Shown here piece by piece: positions 18,767 to 29,011 of a stretch of DNA of 64,000 nt. Origin of the DNA: Ruminococcus flavefaciens (GTDB taxonomy: Bacteria; Bacillota; Clostridia; Oscillospirales; Ruminococcaceae). The notes below the pieces were generated by a model. That model saw only the letters and a list, made by a program, of their open reading frames with translations, had not been told where the DNA came from and did no database searches. The stretch spans positions 18,277 through 82,276 of the forward strand of contig JAMPAU010000005.1 in the NCBI GenBank assembly GCA_023667045.1. Reading direction: 5' to 3'. The number at the start of each line of letters is the position of its first letter. The first letter of the stretch is position 1. Position numbers and translations under genes: made by a program.

Positions 18767-20743
18767 TTATGTATTGTTTCCGGAATAATCAGTTTCGTCT
18801 ATAGCCGACCTAAGTCTTTCCTTAGCCTCGTCGGCTGAAATATTCTTTATCTGGGTAGCCGCCATAGTCTGATGACCGCCACCCCCGAGTTTTTCCATTA
18901 TCACCTGAACATTTACCGCTCCGTATGAGCGTGCGGAAATATTCATAGTATTGCCTGTTTTGTATATTACAAATGAAGCGTCAACTCCGGCAATGCTGAG
19001 GAGTTCGTCTGCTGCTTGAGGAGATGCAATTCTTATGTCGTCTGATTCAAAGTCTGCCACAGCTATGGCAAATCTTCCGTATATTTCGGCAGATGAGACA
19101 ATCTGTGCCTTTCTTTTGTAGAGGTCTATCGTGCCGGAAAAAAGAAGTTTTACTGCTACTGTATCTGCACCGAGTTTTTTCAGAAATGCCGCCGCCTCAA
19201 AGGTTCTTGCACCTGTTCTCATGACAAAGTTTTTAGTATCAAGCATTATTCCGGAGAGCAGAGCGTCTGCATGACAGCTCGGAAGTTTTTCATCTGTCGG
19301 AAAATTGAAATACTGTATAACTTCCGTGACCATTTCTGAGGCTGACGAAGCATACGGTTCATGATGAAAAATAACAGCGTCGTCAATAAAGTTGGCACTT
19401 TTGCGGTGGTGGTCAATAACCACTACTGACTTAGCCTGTGCATATAGTTCCGGAGACTCCAGCACGTCTTTGTTGTGGGTGTCTACTATTATGAGCAGGT
19501 CACGGTCAGTTATCAGAGCGAGGGCATTTTCCGGAGATATAAAAAGTTCATTGTCGGTGCGTTCTTCGGTGAGGTCGATAAGATTAGAGGCGAGATTCTT
19601 GTTGCGGTCAACGGCAATGTGAACTTCCTTTCCGAGAAGTCTCACTGCCCCTGCCATACCGCATGAAGCCCCCACTGAATCGAGGTCGCCGAACCTGTGA
19701 CCCATAAGAAATACCTTGTCCGAATTTATTATAATATCCTGTAGGGCATTGGCGAGAATACGTGTTTTAGCACGTGATTTTTTTTCCATGCCCTGCGAAA
19801 CACCGCCGAAAAACTTGTAGCCGTTTTCTGTTTTTAGTACAGCTTGGTCACCGCCACGTCCGAGAGCCATATCAAGACACTGCTTGGCGATTTTTTCACT
19901 TTCGGCGAGAGATTCAGCACCTTGTCCCACGCCTATTGAAAAGGTAAGGGGGTATTTTCCGGCGATTTTTATATTTCTTGCCGAATCAAGTATGCTGAAT
20001 TTTCCGGATATTATCTCATCGAGATGTCTGTTTTCTATTACCGCATAGAAAGTATTTGAACCGCTTTTACGCACAAATCCGTTAGTACTGCTCATGAAGT
20101 TTTCAATCAGCTTTTCCACCTCAACAGAAGCCTGCGACTTTTCGCTTTCTTTGGCATTCTGTAGAATTTCATCATAATTGTCAACTGTTATAACTACTAC
20201 ATTCGGGTGTGTTTCGTCAAATTTTCTTTTAAGTGAGGTATAGTCTGTTTCGTCATGAAAGCAGAGTATATAAAGAGAAACGTCGCTCCCTGCATATTTA
20301 TCTGACGTTACACGGTATGTACTGCCGTTGAGTATGCACACACCCATACCGGCTGAAATAATGCTGTCGAGGTTTATGTCTGCCAGACTTCCGGTATCAG
20401 TGCCGTAAAGCTTATTGCCGTCGCTTATTTTTTCAGTAAATGATGTATTGCACCATATAAGCTTTTTTTCGCTGTCTACAACGGCGACAGGCTCTGTCAC
20501 TGAGTTTACATATTCAGCTACTGAATTTTCGAGGTGCTTATTCATCTTTGAGATGTGCCGGACAGTATTTCCGGCAAAGAAAAGCATTTCAGTTATACAC
20601 AGCAATGCAGTAAGGGCAGAAAGTATAAGGCAGACTATTCCCATAGCAGAATCATGACTGCTTAAAAGCAGTGCAGAAACTATCGCATCTGCAACAAGCA
20701 GGACAAGCAGAATCAATGAAACTGCCGGAAATTTCTTTTTCAA
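18767..20743 (-). CDS. gdpP: Cyclic-di-AMP phosphodiesterase GdpP
   Basis: Membrane phosphodiesterase that hydrolyses c-di-AMP. It has two N-terminal transmembrane helices, a PAS-like domain (about 75-160), a degenerate GGDEF domain (about 165-310), then DHH ([25 protein letters not shown]) and DHHA1 ([10 protein letters not shown]) domains. It is about 658 aa. The start is the TTG at 20743, because AAAGGAG lies eight bases upstream and the product then begins KKKFPAV with a normal membrane helix. It lies 25 bp downstream of rnj. Confidence 0.93.
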   Translation of the reverse strand: MKKKFPAVSLILLVLLVADAIVSALLLSSHDSAMGIVCLILSALTALLCITEMLFFAGNTVRHISKMNKHLENSVAEYVNSVTEPVAVVDSEKKLIWCNTSFTEKISDGNKLYGTDTGSLADINLDSIISAGMGVCILNGSTYRVTSDKYAGSDVSLYILCFHDETDYTSLKRKFDETHPNVVVITVDNYDEILQNAKESEKSQASVEVEKLIENFMSSTNGFVRKSGSNTFYAVIENRHLDEIISGKFSILDSARNIKIAGKYPLTFSIGVGQGAESLAESEKIAKQCLDMALGRGGDQAVLKTENGYKFFGGVSQGMEKKSRAKTRILANALQDIIINSDKVFLMGHRFGDLDSVGASCGMAGAVRLLGKEVHIAVDRNKNLASNLIDLTEERTDNELFISPENALALITDRDLLIIVDTHNKDVLESPELYAQAKSVVVIDHHRKSANFIDDAVIFHHEPYASSASEMVTEVIQYFNFPTDEKLPSCHADALLSGIMLDTKNFVMRTGARTFEAAAFLKKLGADTVAVKLLFSGTIDLYKRKAQIVSSAEIYGRFAIAVADFESDDIRIASPQAADELLSIAGVDASFVIYKTGNTMNISARSYGAVNVQVIMEKLGGGGHQTMAATQIKNISADEAKERLRSAIDETDYSGNNT

Positions 20744-20768
20744 AATTACAGCTCCTTTCGGAAACAAA

Positions 20769-22586
20769 TCAGATTTCCATAATAATCGGTAGTATCATGG
20801 GACTGCGTTTGGTTTTTTCGTAAATGAAGTCTGAAAGATTGTCACGCATTTTATTTTTAAGGAAATTCCATTCTCTCAGCTCTGCATAAGAGCAGTTTTT
20901 AAGAGTATTGGTGAGACATTTTTTAGCTTCTGTCATCAGTTCTTCCGATTCTCTCACATAAACGAATCCCCTTGAAATTATATCCGGTCCTGCGGAAATT
21001 TTATTTGTACTGCGTTCAAGACCTATTACTACAATAATTATGCCGTCCTGAGCGAGATGTTTTCTGTCACGGAGTACTATAGAGCCTACATCGCCCACGC
21101 CGAGACCGTCCACAAGAGTGCGTCCAGCCGGAACTTGTGATACTATGCTCATTCTGTTGCCGTCCGTCTCGATAACGTTTCCTATGCTTGCTATGAATAT
21201 ATTTTCTTTCGGCACGCCCATCTGCAAAGCAAGGTCGCTGTGTTTTTTGAGGTGCTTGTATTCGCCGTGTATGGGAATGAAGAACTTCGGCTTTGTGAGT
21301 GCAAGCATAAGCTTGAGTTCTTCTTGACAGGCGTGACCGGAAACGTGTACTTCATACATAGCCTCATATACTACCTCAGCACCGGATTTCATGAGTTCGT
21401 TGACTACCTTTGTCACGTATTTTTCATTGCCTGGAATGGGAGTAGCAGAAATAATAATGAAGTCCATAGGCGTGATAACAACTTTTTTGTGGTCGTTCAT
21501 AGCCATTCGGGTAAGTGCTGACATAGGCTCGCCTTGACTGCCTGTTGTGATAAGAACTATATCCTCGCTGTTGTAATCGTCCATAAGTTCTATATCAATT
21601 ATTATGCCATTCGGGACATCAAGGTAGCCAAGTTCTGTGGCAGTGGCTATAACGTTTACCATGCTTCTGCCGAACACCGCCACCTTACGACCGTACTTCA
21701 CGGCACAGTTTATAATCTGCTGAACTCTGTGTATATTAGACGAGAATGTAGCTATTATAATTCTCTTGCCCTCAGCCTTGCGGAAAAGCTTGTCGAAAGA
21801 TTCGCCGACAGTTTTTTCAGAGTGCGTATATCCGGGTCTTTCAGCGTTGGTGGATTCCGACATGAGAGCAAGCACGCCCTTGTTGCCGAGTTCGCCGAAA
21901 CGTGCAAGGTCTATGATTTTTCCGTCTATTGGGGTGTAGTCTACCTTAAAGTCTCCGGTATGAACTATTACGCCGGCAGGAGTATGAATAGCCATTCCGA
22001 CAGAATCCGGAATAGAGTGATTAACCTTTATGAACTCAACAGCCATACAGCCCATTTTTACGGTCTTGCGTGGCTCTACCACATTCAGCTTTACTTTTCC
22101 GTAAAGTCCCTGCTCCTTTAGCTTTCCCTCTATAAGACCTATTGTAAGGCGTGTAGCATAGACAGGCACGTTTACTTTTTTGAGCAGGTATGCAAGACCG
22201 CCGATGTGGTCTTCATGACCGTGAGTGATAACAACTCCTCTTATCTTGTCTCTGTTTCTTTCAACGTATGCGAAATCCGGAATAACAATATCAACGCCGG
22301 GCATATCGGAATCCGGAAACGACAGACCGCAGTCAAGGATAAACATATCATTGGAGCATTCAAAGACGGTCATATTTTTTCCGATTTCATTGAGACCGCC
22401 CAATGGAATAATTTTCACAGCAGCTCTTTTGTTTTCCTTTGGCTGACTGCTGTAAGTTCTGTGTCTTTTTTCTGCCGGAGTTTCAGAGTATTCCTGTGCC
22501 GGAGTTCTTTTTTTGTAGTAGCGTTTCTGATACGTTCCTTTTGCATACGGCTGTCTTGGCTTTGGTGATTTTTCTTTTTCGTTCAC
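20769..22586 (-). CDS. rnj: Ribonuclease J
   Basis: Metallo-beta-lactamase/beta-CASP ribonuclease with endo- and 5'-3' exonuclease activity in RNA processing and decay. Metal ligands are in HGHEDHIGG and HTGDFKVDYTP, with beta-CASP motifs and a C-terminal domain after them. The catalytic body is preceded by ~55 basic, low-complexity residues (YAKGTYQKRYYKKR), an extension seen in some clostridial RNase J. Start is the GTG at 22586 with GCGAGGT upstream; the longer frame from 22874 translates the 5' untranslated region. The product is about 605 aa. Confidence 0.92.
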   Translation of the reverse strand: MNEKEKSPKPRQPYAKGTYQKRYYKKRTPAQEYSETPAEKRHRTYSSQPKENKRAAVKIIPLGGLNEIGKNMTVFECSNDMFILDCGLSFPDSDMPGVDIVIPDFAYVERNRDKIRGVVITHGHEDHIGGLAYLLKKVNVPVYATRLTIGLIEGKLKEQGLYGKVKLNVVEPRKTVKMGCMAVEFIKVNHSIPDSVGMAIHTPAGVIVHTGDFKVDYTPIDGKIIDLARFGELGNKGVLALMSESTNAERPGYTHSEKTVGESFDKLFRKAEGKRIIIATFSSNIHRVQQIINCAVKYGRKVAVFGRSMVNVIATATELGYLDVPNGIIIDIELMDDYNSEDIVLITTGSQGEPMSALTRMAMNDHKKVVITPMDFIIISATPIPGNEKYVTKVVNELMKSGAEVVYEAMYEVHVSGHACQEELKLMLALTKPKFFIPIHGEYKHLKKHSDLALQMGVPKENIFIASIGNVIETDGNRMSIVSQVPAGRTLVDGLGVGDVGSIVLRDRKHLAQDGIIIVVIGLERSTNKISAGPDIISRGFVYVRESEELMTEAKKCLTNTLKNCSYAELREWNFLKNKMRDNLSDFIYEKTKRSPMILPIIMEI

Positions 22587-22833
22587 TATATTACCTCGCT
22601 TTCTGGTAAATGGGGGTTGGGGTGTATGTTTTCCGGAAAGATGATAAGACGGATACCCGAAAGTATCAGGCAATTTAAAAATTTCATTTAATAAATAGTT
22701 CTGAATTTTCAGCAGGTCTGAACGCTTACAGTGACTTATATTCCGGAATTTAAGATATTTAACGGCATAGAATCTGCCGGTAAAGACGTTAAGTAAAGAC
22801 TTCCGGCAGACAGCCGGAAGCGGTATCAATATA
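22587..22833 (-). other. Long 5' leader of rnj
   Basis: About 245 bases separate the expected transcription start from the GTG. It has a GC-rich hairpin near its 5' end (CTTCCGGC and GCCGGAAG, 22799-22818) and an A/T-rich middle. No known riboswitch is recognised. RNase J mRNA leaders may carry autoregulatory sites, but nothing here shows that directly. Confidence 0.5.
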
Positions 22834-22839
22834 CTTATA

Positions 22840-22868
22840 ATTATACAAAAATATACGACCCGTGTCAA
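22840..22868 (-). promoter_or_regulatory. Promoter of the rnj-gdpP-rplI-dnaB-tilS-ftsH series
   Basis: On the minus strand TTGACA (22863-22868), a 17-bp spacer and TATAAT (22840-22845) make a consensus sigma-A promoter about 250 bases before the rnj GTG. Confidence 0.9.
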
Positions 22869-22928
22869 TAGCAAACAATAAACTTTTGCAGATTGACTAA
22901 TATTTTTTCCAGCTGACAGAAAAAACTA

Positions 22929-24032
22929 TCATGCGTTGCGGTGAGAGCCTATACGGCGGATTTTTTCGCTCCAGTCTGAACATATTTCAGAGGCAGTTTC
23001 AGAGGAATAAGCCTGTGCAAGCAGAGTTATACGGTTTTTTCCGCTTTGCGAGATTATTATTCTTCCGTCGTTTTCGAGTATGGTTTTTCCGCAGGGAATA
23101 TTTTCAATGCTGTCTATTGAGATTTCACGCTTGGCGACGGCGAGGTGTGGCAGTGACTTTACGTTTTTTATAAATTCCTCTCTGTTGTCGGCAAGATGTA
23201 TGCACATATACAGGGGATCGGTAAGAAAACGCTGTTTCGGGACTTCTGCCGGAATCTGTCTTTCCGGTGAAAAGCGTATGAGTTTGAGGGGGCTGTCTTT
23301 GCCGAGAAAGTCAACTGCATAGTGGAAGTTTTCGGGCAGATATACAGCCTGTCCCCTTACTGAGAGTTTGAGTGCATATGCAAGCATGAGTTTTTCATAG
23401 GAGATAAAGCCAGCCTGTGAGGAATAGGCATTCACACGTCTGCCGTCGTCGGAAATCTGAAATACAAGTGAATCGTCCTCTCCGGAAAAAAACTCAAGCC
23501 ACAGCGAACGTACAGAGCGGTTGCCACAGCTTATTCCGGCAGGAATGGAAGAACCAGTACCGCTGAAAGTGTCGGCAAGATTATTTATATATATTTCCTT
23601 GAAAGACGTTGAAGACGTGATTTTTCCGCACTTTCCGGAAATCTCCGCTGGCGTGGCTTTCATGATGTCCGTAAGAATATCTGAAGATACTGGAAAACCG
23701 TATGCATTGAAAAAGGATATTTTAATACAGCCGTCACCGCTTATGAAGATACCGCAGTCCGCCGACAGCAGAGGAAGCCCGAACAGAAAAGAGGGCAGGT
23801 CGGTATTTTCGCAGACGTATACATCACGACCGCATTCTGAAAGTCCACAGCACATGGCATAGAGAATATGCATATTCCTAAATCCGTCACAGCCTATGCT
23901 GAATCTTCTGAAAAAGCGTGAGACAGCTCTGCCGAGTTCAGCGGTTTCGGCAGAACCTATGTTTTTATTCGGGAGAGACTCGCAGTAGCCGTCCCGAAAA
24001 CTGAAATATTTGTTTTCACCTGTATAACCCAT
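22929..24032 (-). CDS. Degenerate phosphohexomutase-like protein
   Basis: A 367-aa protein that aligns in order with phosphoglucomutase/phosphomannomutases. An opening LGRAVSRFF segment is followed by the strand-loop CDGFRNMHILYAMCCGL (enzyme form GRDxRxSS). The segment GIFISGDGCIKISFF lies where the catalytic TASHNP loop should be, and ISDDGRRVN where the metal loop DGDxDR should be. Both catalytic signatures are therefore lost, including the phospho-serine, and the protein is ~80-100 residues short. AAAGGAG precedes the ATG. It is probably a non-catalytic relative, and its role is unknown. Confidence 0.65.
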   Translation of the reverse strand: MGYTGENKYFSFRDGYCESLPNKNIGSAETAELGRAVSRFFRRFSIGCDGFRNMHILYAMCCGLSECGRDVYVCENTDLPSFLFGLPLLSADCGIFISGDGCIKISFFNAYGFPVSSDILTDIMKATPAEISGKCGKITSSTSFKEIYINNLADTFSGTGSSIPAGISCGNRSVRSLWLEFFSGEDDSLVFQISDDGRRVNAYSSQAGFISYEKLMLAYALKLSVRGQAVYLPENFHYAVDFLGKDSPLKLIRFSPERQIPAEVPKQRFLTDPLYMCIHLADNREEFIKNVKSLPHLAVAKREISIDSIENIPCGKTILENDGRIIISQSGKNRITLLAQAYSSETASEICSDWSEKIRRIGSHRNA

Positions 24033-24103
24033 AAATATATCACTCCTTTGATTTTTCCTTTAAGTCAAGGGTCAATATTATTTATTGACGTAAAATATCC
24101 GGA

Positions 24104-25339
24104 TTATTCTTTTTTTACTTTATTCATGAGCAGGATAAGCCCGACGAGGTTCGGAAAAGCCATAAGACCGTTGAAAATATCCGATAAAGTCCATACGGTT
24201 TTCATGGTCATGACAGCACCCATAGAGGCAAGAAATGAAAATACTATACAGAATATTCTACAGCCTTTTCCGCCCGAAAGATACCGGAAAGCCGTTTCAC
24301 CGCAGTAATACCACCCTATAATAGTACAGAATGCAAACACAGCCATTGACAGTGCAAGAAAAGGCAGTGCGGACTTTCCCATGACGGCAGTAAAAGCAGT
24401 CTGCACCGTGAAATCTTCCGTTGCACACAGCACAGTAAGGGCGGTAAGCGTACAGCATATTACCGTATCAAAAAAGACCTCCGCCATGCTCCACATACCC
24501 TGTATTTCGGGATTGCCGTTTTCTGCTGAACTGTGCAGTATGGGAGAACTTCCCAGACCTGCTTCATTTGAAAATATCCCACGCCTTATTCCCGTTGATA
24601 CTGCCCTTGATACAGTATATCCGGAAATCCCCCCTGCAAACTGTCTTATTCCGAGTGCTTGCCCGAATATTTCGGCGAATGCATGGGGGATATTTTTACG
24701 GAAGACAAAAAGTACCACTATACAACCTGTCATATACGCCAAAGAAACTGCCGGAAGCAAAAGCTGTGCGGTTTTGCCGATTCTGTCTGCACCACCGCTT
24801 GTCACAAGGAAAATCAGCACAAATACACTTACGGCAACCACAAACCTGTTTATATGTCCGCAAGATTCGAGACTTTCAGCGAAAGTATTAACCTGTACCA
24901 TACCGCCCATACCTATGCAAGCCGTTATGCAGAATACCGCAAGCACTCCAGCAAGCACCGGACTGCCTAGCCCTTTGGCGAGGTATGCCATAGAGCCTTT
25001 TACTTCCTTTGTGCTGTATATCGCTGAAAGACTGTTTTCGGCATATACAAGAGCCATTCCGAAAAAAGCAGATACCCACATCCAGAATACAGCACCTGCT
25101 CCGCCGACCGCCACAGCAGAGGCAACCCCTGTTATATTGCCTGTTCCCATAGCCGTGCCGAGCGACATACACACTGTCCGGAACTGTTTTTTATCCGGCG
25201 GATTCTTTATGAAAAAAGGAACAATCCGGAACTGTATAAATTTCAGCCTTACAGTGTATATAACCCCTGTGGCTGTCAGCAGAAAGATAAGTCCTGCACC
25301 CCATACATGAGAGTTGATTTTTTCAAGAAAATCCGTCAT
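24104..25339 (-). CDS. Alanine/glycine:cation symporter (AGCS family)
   Basis: Sodium- or proton-coupled small neutral amino acid importer. About ten transmembrane helices and the AGCS signatures are present: GTAMGTGNITGVASAVAVGGAGAVFWMW near residue 65-95 and RGIFSNEAGLGSSPI near 255. Length of ~411 aa is slightly below the usual 440-480, mainly through short loops. Start set at 25339, where GGGAGG lies nine bases upstream; the frame is open from 25369. It lies 70 bp upstream of the phosphohexomutase-like gene on the same strand. Confidence 0.92.
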   Translation of the reverse strand: MTDFLEKINSHVWGAGLIFLLTATGVIYTVRLKFIQFRIVPFFIKNPPDKKQFRTVCMSLGTAMGTGNITGVASAVAVGGAGAVFWMWVSAFFGMALVYAENSLSAIYSTKEVKGSMAYLAKGLGSPVLAGVLAVFCITACIGMGGMVQVNTFAESLESCGHINRFVVAVSVFVLIFLVTSGGADRIGKTAQLLLPAVSLAYMTGCIVVLFVFRKNIPHAFAEIFGQALGIRQFAGGISGYTVSRAVSTGIRRGIFSNEAGLGSSPILHSSAENGNPEIQGMWSMAEVFFDTVICCTLTALTVLCATEDFTVQTAFTAVMGKSALPFLALSMAVFAFCTIIGWYYCGETAFRYLSGGKGCRIFCIVFSFLASMGAVMTMKTVWTLSDIFNGLMAFPNLVGLILLMNKVKKE

Positions 25340-25447
25340 AATATTGTACCTCCCGAAAATATTCACCATATAATTTTATAAAAAACGGTATACAGTAAAG
25401 GATATTTATGGTATAATAAAAATATAACTTTTTTTAAGGGAGGGTAT

Positions 25448-25906
25448 ATGAAAAATTATTCACCGGACAAAAGCTGTCTGATTACTTTAAGAATACTGAT
25501 AACCTTAATATCACTGATACTTATTCTGGCAGTAAACTATTTCATTACTGTTAAAATACTTATTATACTTATAAGTACCATAATAGGAGCAGGGGCTTTT
25601 TTTCTTATGTTTGCGTATTTTCCGCTGTTCCTTAAATCTATACATTACACTGTAACAGATACCGAAATAATCAAGTCAAGCGGTGTCATAATGAGAATGC
25701 ACCAGTCCGTGCATTATTCTTCTGTGCAGTACGTGAACGTCATAACAACGCCCTTTTCACAGTATACCGGACTTAACTTCATAATATTCTTTGTATATGG
25801 CGGTCAGCTCAGACTTCTTTTTCTGAACCACTCCGACGCAAAGGAAATACTCGAAAAGGTAAAAAGGAAAGGAGAATCAGAAAATTGTACCACGAACACC
25901 CACTGA
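25448..25906 (+). CDS. Bacterial PH-domain (YdbS-like) membrane protein
   Basis: A 152-aa protein with two N-terminal transmembrane helices (about 18-60) and a C-terminal bPH2 domain: YTVTDTEIIKSSGVIMRMHQSVHYSSVQYV. It is typical of the YdbS half of YdbS/YdbT pairs, whose function is poorly defined. Shine-Dalgarno GGGAGGG lies upstream. A TATAAT-like box at about 25412 is a plausible promoter. The end overlaps the next gene by 22 bases. Confidence 0.8.
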   Translation: MKNYSPDKSCLITLRILITLISLILILAVNYFITVKILIILISTIIGAGAFFLMFAYFPLFLKSIHYTVTDTEIIKSSGVIMRMHQSVHYSSVQYVNVITTPFSQYTGLNFIIFFVYGGQLRLLFLNHSDAKEILEKVKRKGESENCTTNTH

Positions 25907-27342
25907 GAATTTTAAGATATTCCGCTAAGAATATATGGCTTCTGATATTTCCGCTCCTGCGTGGCGTATGGACTATCCGTCTCGACGCTGACCGTTTCTA
26001 TGAGTGGGTGAGGGGTGCATGGTTTGACATAGCAGTAATCGGAATAATTATTCTTTTCGGATATATAAGGTGGCATTTTTCCGGCATAGAACTGACCGAC
26101 ACTGAGATAGTCCGCTGGGAAGGCATTACCGCCAAAGTAAAAACCGCTATACCATATTCGAGTGTAAGTTCAGTGACGGTAGAAAAGCCCTTTTATCTCA
26201 TGCCGTTGAGGGCGGTAAGGTTAAGCTGTGATACGAGTGCAGGTATGTATCGCTCGGCTGATATGCAGATTATGGTGACAGGAAAATGCTGTGAGGACTT
26301 TCTTTCAAGAGTGCCGGACGTTAACCAGAAAAACAAGCTACAGGATATTCCCGAAACAACGCCTTTGTCTGTACTGCTCTTTTCGGTGTTCTTTTCAAGC
26401 GGACTGTCCGGCACAGTATATATAGCGACTTTCTTCATGAAAGGCGGAGACATTGCACGTGATATAATAAATGTCTCTCTTGAGCGAATCACTCAGACCA
26501 CCGAAAAGCTCACAGACAAACTTCTCATACACATACCGTCGGTTGCCGTACTGGTGGGAGTGTTTTTTATAGTGGCATGGCTTTTGTCCTTTGTGGTTAA
26601 TTTTCTGAGGTATGCCGGTTTTGAGGTGGACGGCGACGAATACTGTCTGAAAATCTTCTGCGGACTTCTTAATCGCCGTGAGTACAGAATCACTCCTGCA
26701 CATATAAACTATACCGACCTGCGACAGAATCTGATTATGAAGTTTGCCGGAGCTGTCGCCGTAAATGTAAGCTGTGCCGGATATGGTTCAGCAAAAAATC
26801 ATCTTCCTGTGCTTTTTCCGGTAAAGAGGGAAAAGAGCTTAGGAAACACCCTTGAAAAGATAGGAGTTTTCAGCGGTATAAAGAATGATTTCCGACCAAA
26901 GTCAAATGGCTGGTGGCAGTACGTGTGGCAACCCGTTATAGCTTCACTGCTTATTTTTCCTGCACATATACTTATAAGAAAATTCATTCCGGAGATTTCA
27001 GAGCTTACATTCTTTCTTGCCGTCATGCTTGAAATACCTCTTTTGTGGCTGACTGCCGTAAAGATTACTGCTTTTTTTACAAGCGGTATATCGGTTTATG
27101 ATGATAAGATTATGGTGAGATGTTCACGCATGACCGGATTTCATACTGTGGTTGCAGAACGTTGTAAGCTTGTGAAATTTGAGATTCAGCAGACAGTTTT
27201 TCAGAAGATAAGCGGTAAGTGCAGTGTGGTGCTGTGGTTTGGCGGTGAGGAAAGGTCGCATTTTAAGGTAAAGGCTATGCGTGTTGAGGACGTGAAAAAG
27301 ATTTCTGCCATGCTCGGTTACAAGACGGATATGAGAATTTAA
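25885..27342 (+). CDS. Bacterial PH-domain (YdbT-like) membrane protein
   Basis: A 485-aa membrane protein with about six transmembrane helices alternating with bPH2 domains (IELTDTEIVRWEGITAKVKTAIPYSSVSSV at about 68-97, and a third at the end). It is the expected YdbT partner of the gene it overlaps. It begins with a TTG about 10 bases after GGAAAGGAG, inside the preceding coding region, so the pair is translationally linked. YdbS/YdbT were implicated in resistance to heterologous antimicrobial peptides in Bacillus; that role is not shown here. Confidence 0.8.
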   Translation: MYHEHPLRILRYSAKNIWLLIFPLLRGVWTIRLDADRFYEWVRGAWFDIAVIGIIILFGYIRWHFSGIELTDTEIVRWEGITAKVKTAIPYSSVSSVTVEKPFYLMPLRAVRLSCDTSAGMYRSADMQIMVTGKCCEDFLSRVPDVNQKNKLQDIPETTPLSVLLFSVFFSSGLSGTVYIATFFMKGGDIARDIINVSLERITQTTEKLTDKLLIHIPSVAVLVGVFFIVAWLLSFVVNFLRYAGFEVDGDEYCLKIFCGLLNRREYRITPAHINYTDLRQNLIMKFAGAVAVNVSCAGYGSAKNHLPVLFPVKREKSLGNTLEKIGVFSGIKNDFRPKSNGWWQYVWQPVIASLLIFPAHILIRKFIPEISELTFFLAVMLEIPLLWLTAVKITAFFTSGISVYDDKIMVRCSRMTGFHTVVAERCKLVKFEIQQTVFQKISGKCSVVLWFGGEERSHFKVKAMRVEDVKKISAMLGYKTDMRI

Positions 27343-27352
27343 TTATTTTATC

Positions 27353-27381
27353 TTGACTTTTGGTAAATTATGTAATATAAT
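27353..27381 (+). promoter_or_regulatory. Promoter of the CapA-like lipoprotein gene
   Basis: TTGACT (27353-27358), 17-bp spacer, TATAAT (27376-27381), about 36 bases before the ATG at 27418. Confidence 0.85.
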
Positions 27382-27417
27382 CATTTATGTAATATTTTAC
27401 ATATTTCGGGTGATTTT

Positions 27418-28488
27418 ATGAATAATTTATCTAAAGCAGTCATGCTTGTGTTTTCAGCCTTTATTTTTTTCGGCTGTACAGACAAAAATGATAATGACAA
27501 AAATGAATGGGATTTTCCGGAAAGACCGCCCATATTTCTGAAAGCTAAAGAGTTAGAACCCTACAACCCTGTCACTGAAATAAAACTGACTTTTTTAGGC
27601 GACTGCACTCTTGCTACTCAGCTTGGCGATAACTCTGTTGGTACTTTCAACTGGTATGCCGAAAACTATGACAAGGAATATTTCTTTGAAAAAGTTTATC
27701 CGTATACTTCAACAGATGACTTTACAATTGCCAACTGTGAAAACGTCTTTACTGATTATGCACTTCCGGAGGCATATAAGGGCTATTATCCTGCTTTCTG
27801 GTTTCGGTCTCCAGCCAAGAACGCCGAAATATTTTCTGCCGGAAATATTGAGGTAGTAACGGTCGCAAACAATCATACTTACGATTACAATGAAGAAGGC
27901 ATGAACGATACTGTCAAGGCTATCGAAGCAGTGGACGGTCTTGAATGGGGTGGAGCAGACAAGGACGTTATACTTGAAAAAGACGGCGTGAAAATCGGTC
28001 TCATATGTGATACGATGTGGGGCGACTGGGAAGTTGACAAGATAATCGAAAGAATCGAAAGGCTTGAAGAATCTACCGATATACAGGTGGTTTATTTTCA
28101 CGGCGGTGAAGAAGCCTATCACACTGAAGAATACTGGAAAGTACAGGCTTGTCATGAACTCGCCAAAGCAGGTGCAGACCTTATTGTAGGTGCTCACCCT
28201 CATGTATTACAGCCAATGGAAACGTACAGGGGGGTTCATATTGTTTATTCAATAGGAAATTTCTGTTTCGGCGGTAATACATATCCGGAAAACAGAACTA
28301 TTGTTTATCAAGAGACTTTTTCATTCAATAAGGATACCAAAAGAATTGTAGGCAGACAGGAAAATATTATTCCATTTTATGTCTTTACAGGCAGTACAAA
28401 TAATTTCCAGCCTGCACCCATTGAAGATGAGTTCATTTCTAAACAGGTGACTGATTTCATGTACAGAAAATCAAGCTCGCTGTTTTAA
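27418..28488 (+). CDS. CapA-family (poly-gamma-glutamate capsule type) lipoprotein
   Basis: A 356-aa secreted lipoprotein with a signal peptide of about 20 residues ending in FFGC, the lipid-attachment cysteine. The mature part is a PGA_cap/metallophosphatase-like domain: LTFLGDCTLATQLG, the HTYDYNEEGM motif, YFHGGEE, GAHPHVLQPMETY and SIGNFCFGG. In other bacteria such proteins act in polyglutamate capsule synthesis or as orphan hydrolases. With no capB/capC nearby an orphan role is more likely. It has its own promoter. Confidence 0.85.
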   Translation: MNNLSKAVMLVFSAFIFFGCTDKNDNDKNEWDFPERPPIFLKAKELEPYNPVTEIKLTFLGDCTLATQLGDNSVGTFNWYAENYDKEYFFEKVYPYTSTDDFTIANCENVFTDYALPEAYKGYYPAFWFRSPAKNAEIFSAGNIEVVTVANNHTYDYNEEGMNDTVKAIEAVDGLEWGGADKDVILEKDGVKIGLICDTMWGDWEVDKIIERIERLEESTDIQVVYFHGGEEAYHTEEYWKVQACHELAKAGADLIVGAHPHVLQPMETYRGVHIVYSIGNFCFGGNTYPENRTIVYQETFSFNKDTKRIVGRQENIIPFYVFTGSTNNFQPAPIEDEFISKQVTDFMYRKSSSLF

Positions 28489-28507
28489 AGAAAAATGAGG
28501 TGAGTTT

Positions 28508-28861
28508 ATGGTTTGTGAAAAATGTGGTACTCAGTTGCCCGATACAGCTAAATACTGCACTGAATGCGGTGCAGATGTCAGCAACCAGTATAATATATCT
28601 CTGGACGAAAAGAAAAAAAGTTCAGAAAGTCCGGAAGTAAAAACAAACTATGCCTTTACGTCTGTTATCTTTGCGGTTACAGGAATATTTATGTCCGGCT
28701 GTATGATGGGCTGGCTTTTCGGAATGCTTGCCATAATGTTTGCGGTGCGTGCCTTGAAATACGACGAACCACACACTAAAAAGCTGTGGGTTGGCTTGGG
28801 CTTAGGTACTTTTGAACTGATTGGTTTTCTTGTCATAATTTTAATTTATGCCTTTATGTAA
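28508..28861 (+). CDS. Zinc-ribbon plus DUF4190-like membrane protein
   Basis: A 117-aa protein. An N-terminal zinc ribbon (CEKCGTQLPDTAKYCTECG, residues 3-21) is joined by a charged linker to two transmembrane helices (about 45-70 and 92-115). A short SGCMMGWLFGMLAIMFAVRAL motif lies between them. Common in Firmicutes, function unknown. GAGGTGA precedes the ATG. It lies 20 bp after the CapA-like gene and probably shares its transcript. Confidence 0.75.
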   Translation: MVCEKCGTQLPDTAKYCTECGADVSNQYNISLDEKKKSSESPEVKTNYAFTSVIFAVTGIFMSGCMMGWLFGMLAIMFAVRALKYDEPHTKKLWVGLGLGTFELIGFLVIILIYAFM

Positions 28862-29011
28862 AATGAACAGACTAAATGCGTTTTTAACAATACCGTTGTC
28901 CGCACCTAGAACACCCACAGTGTTTGATGTCTATGACTGTTTGGCATGCTGACGGTCTTTGCTGTTGATTTTTTAACAACGCTATTAGCAGTTTTTGTGT
29001 AAAATTCCCTC

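Noticed and set aside
21534-22121. 195-aa plus-strand frame
   Set aside because: Antisense to RNase J, no start signals and no recognisable pattern.
22587-22874. N-terminal extension of RNase J from 22874
   Set aside because: It would start upstream of the -10 box of the promoter, shows no family similarity, and the GTG at 22586 has a good Shine-Dalgarno.
24381-25310. 309-aa plus-strand frame
   Set aside because: Exact antisense of the AGCS symporter, whose signatures and Shine-Dalgarno are clear. The frame is open only because of the codon bias of the real gene.
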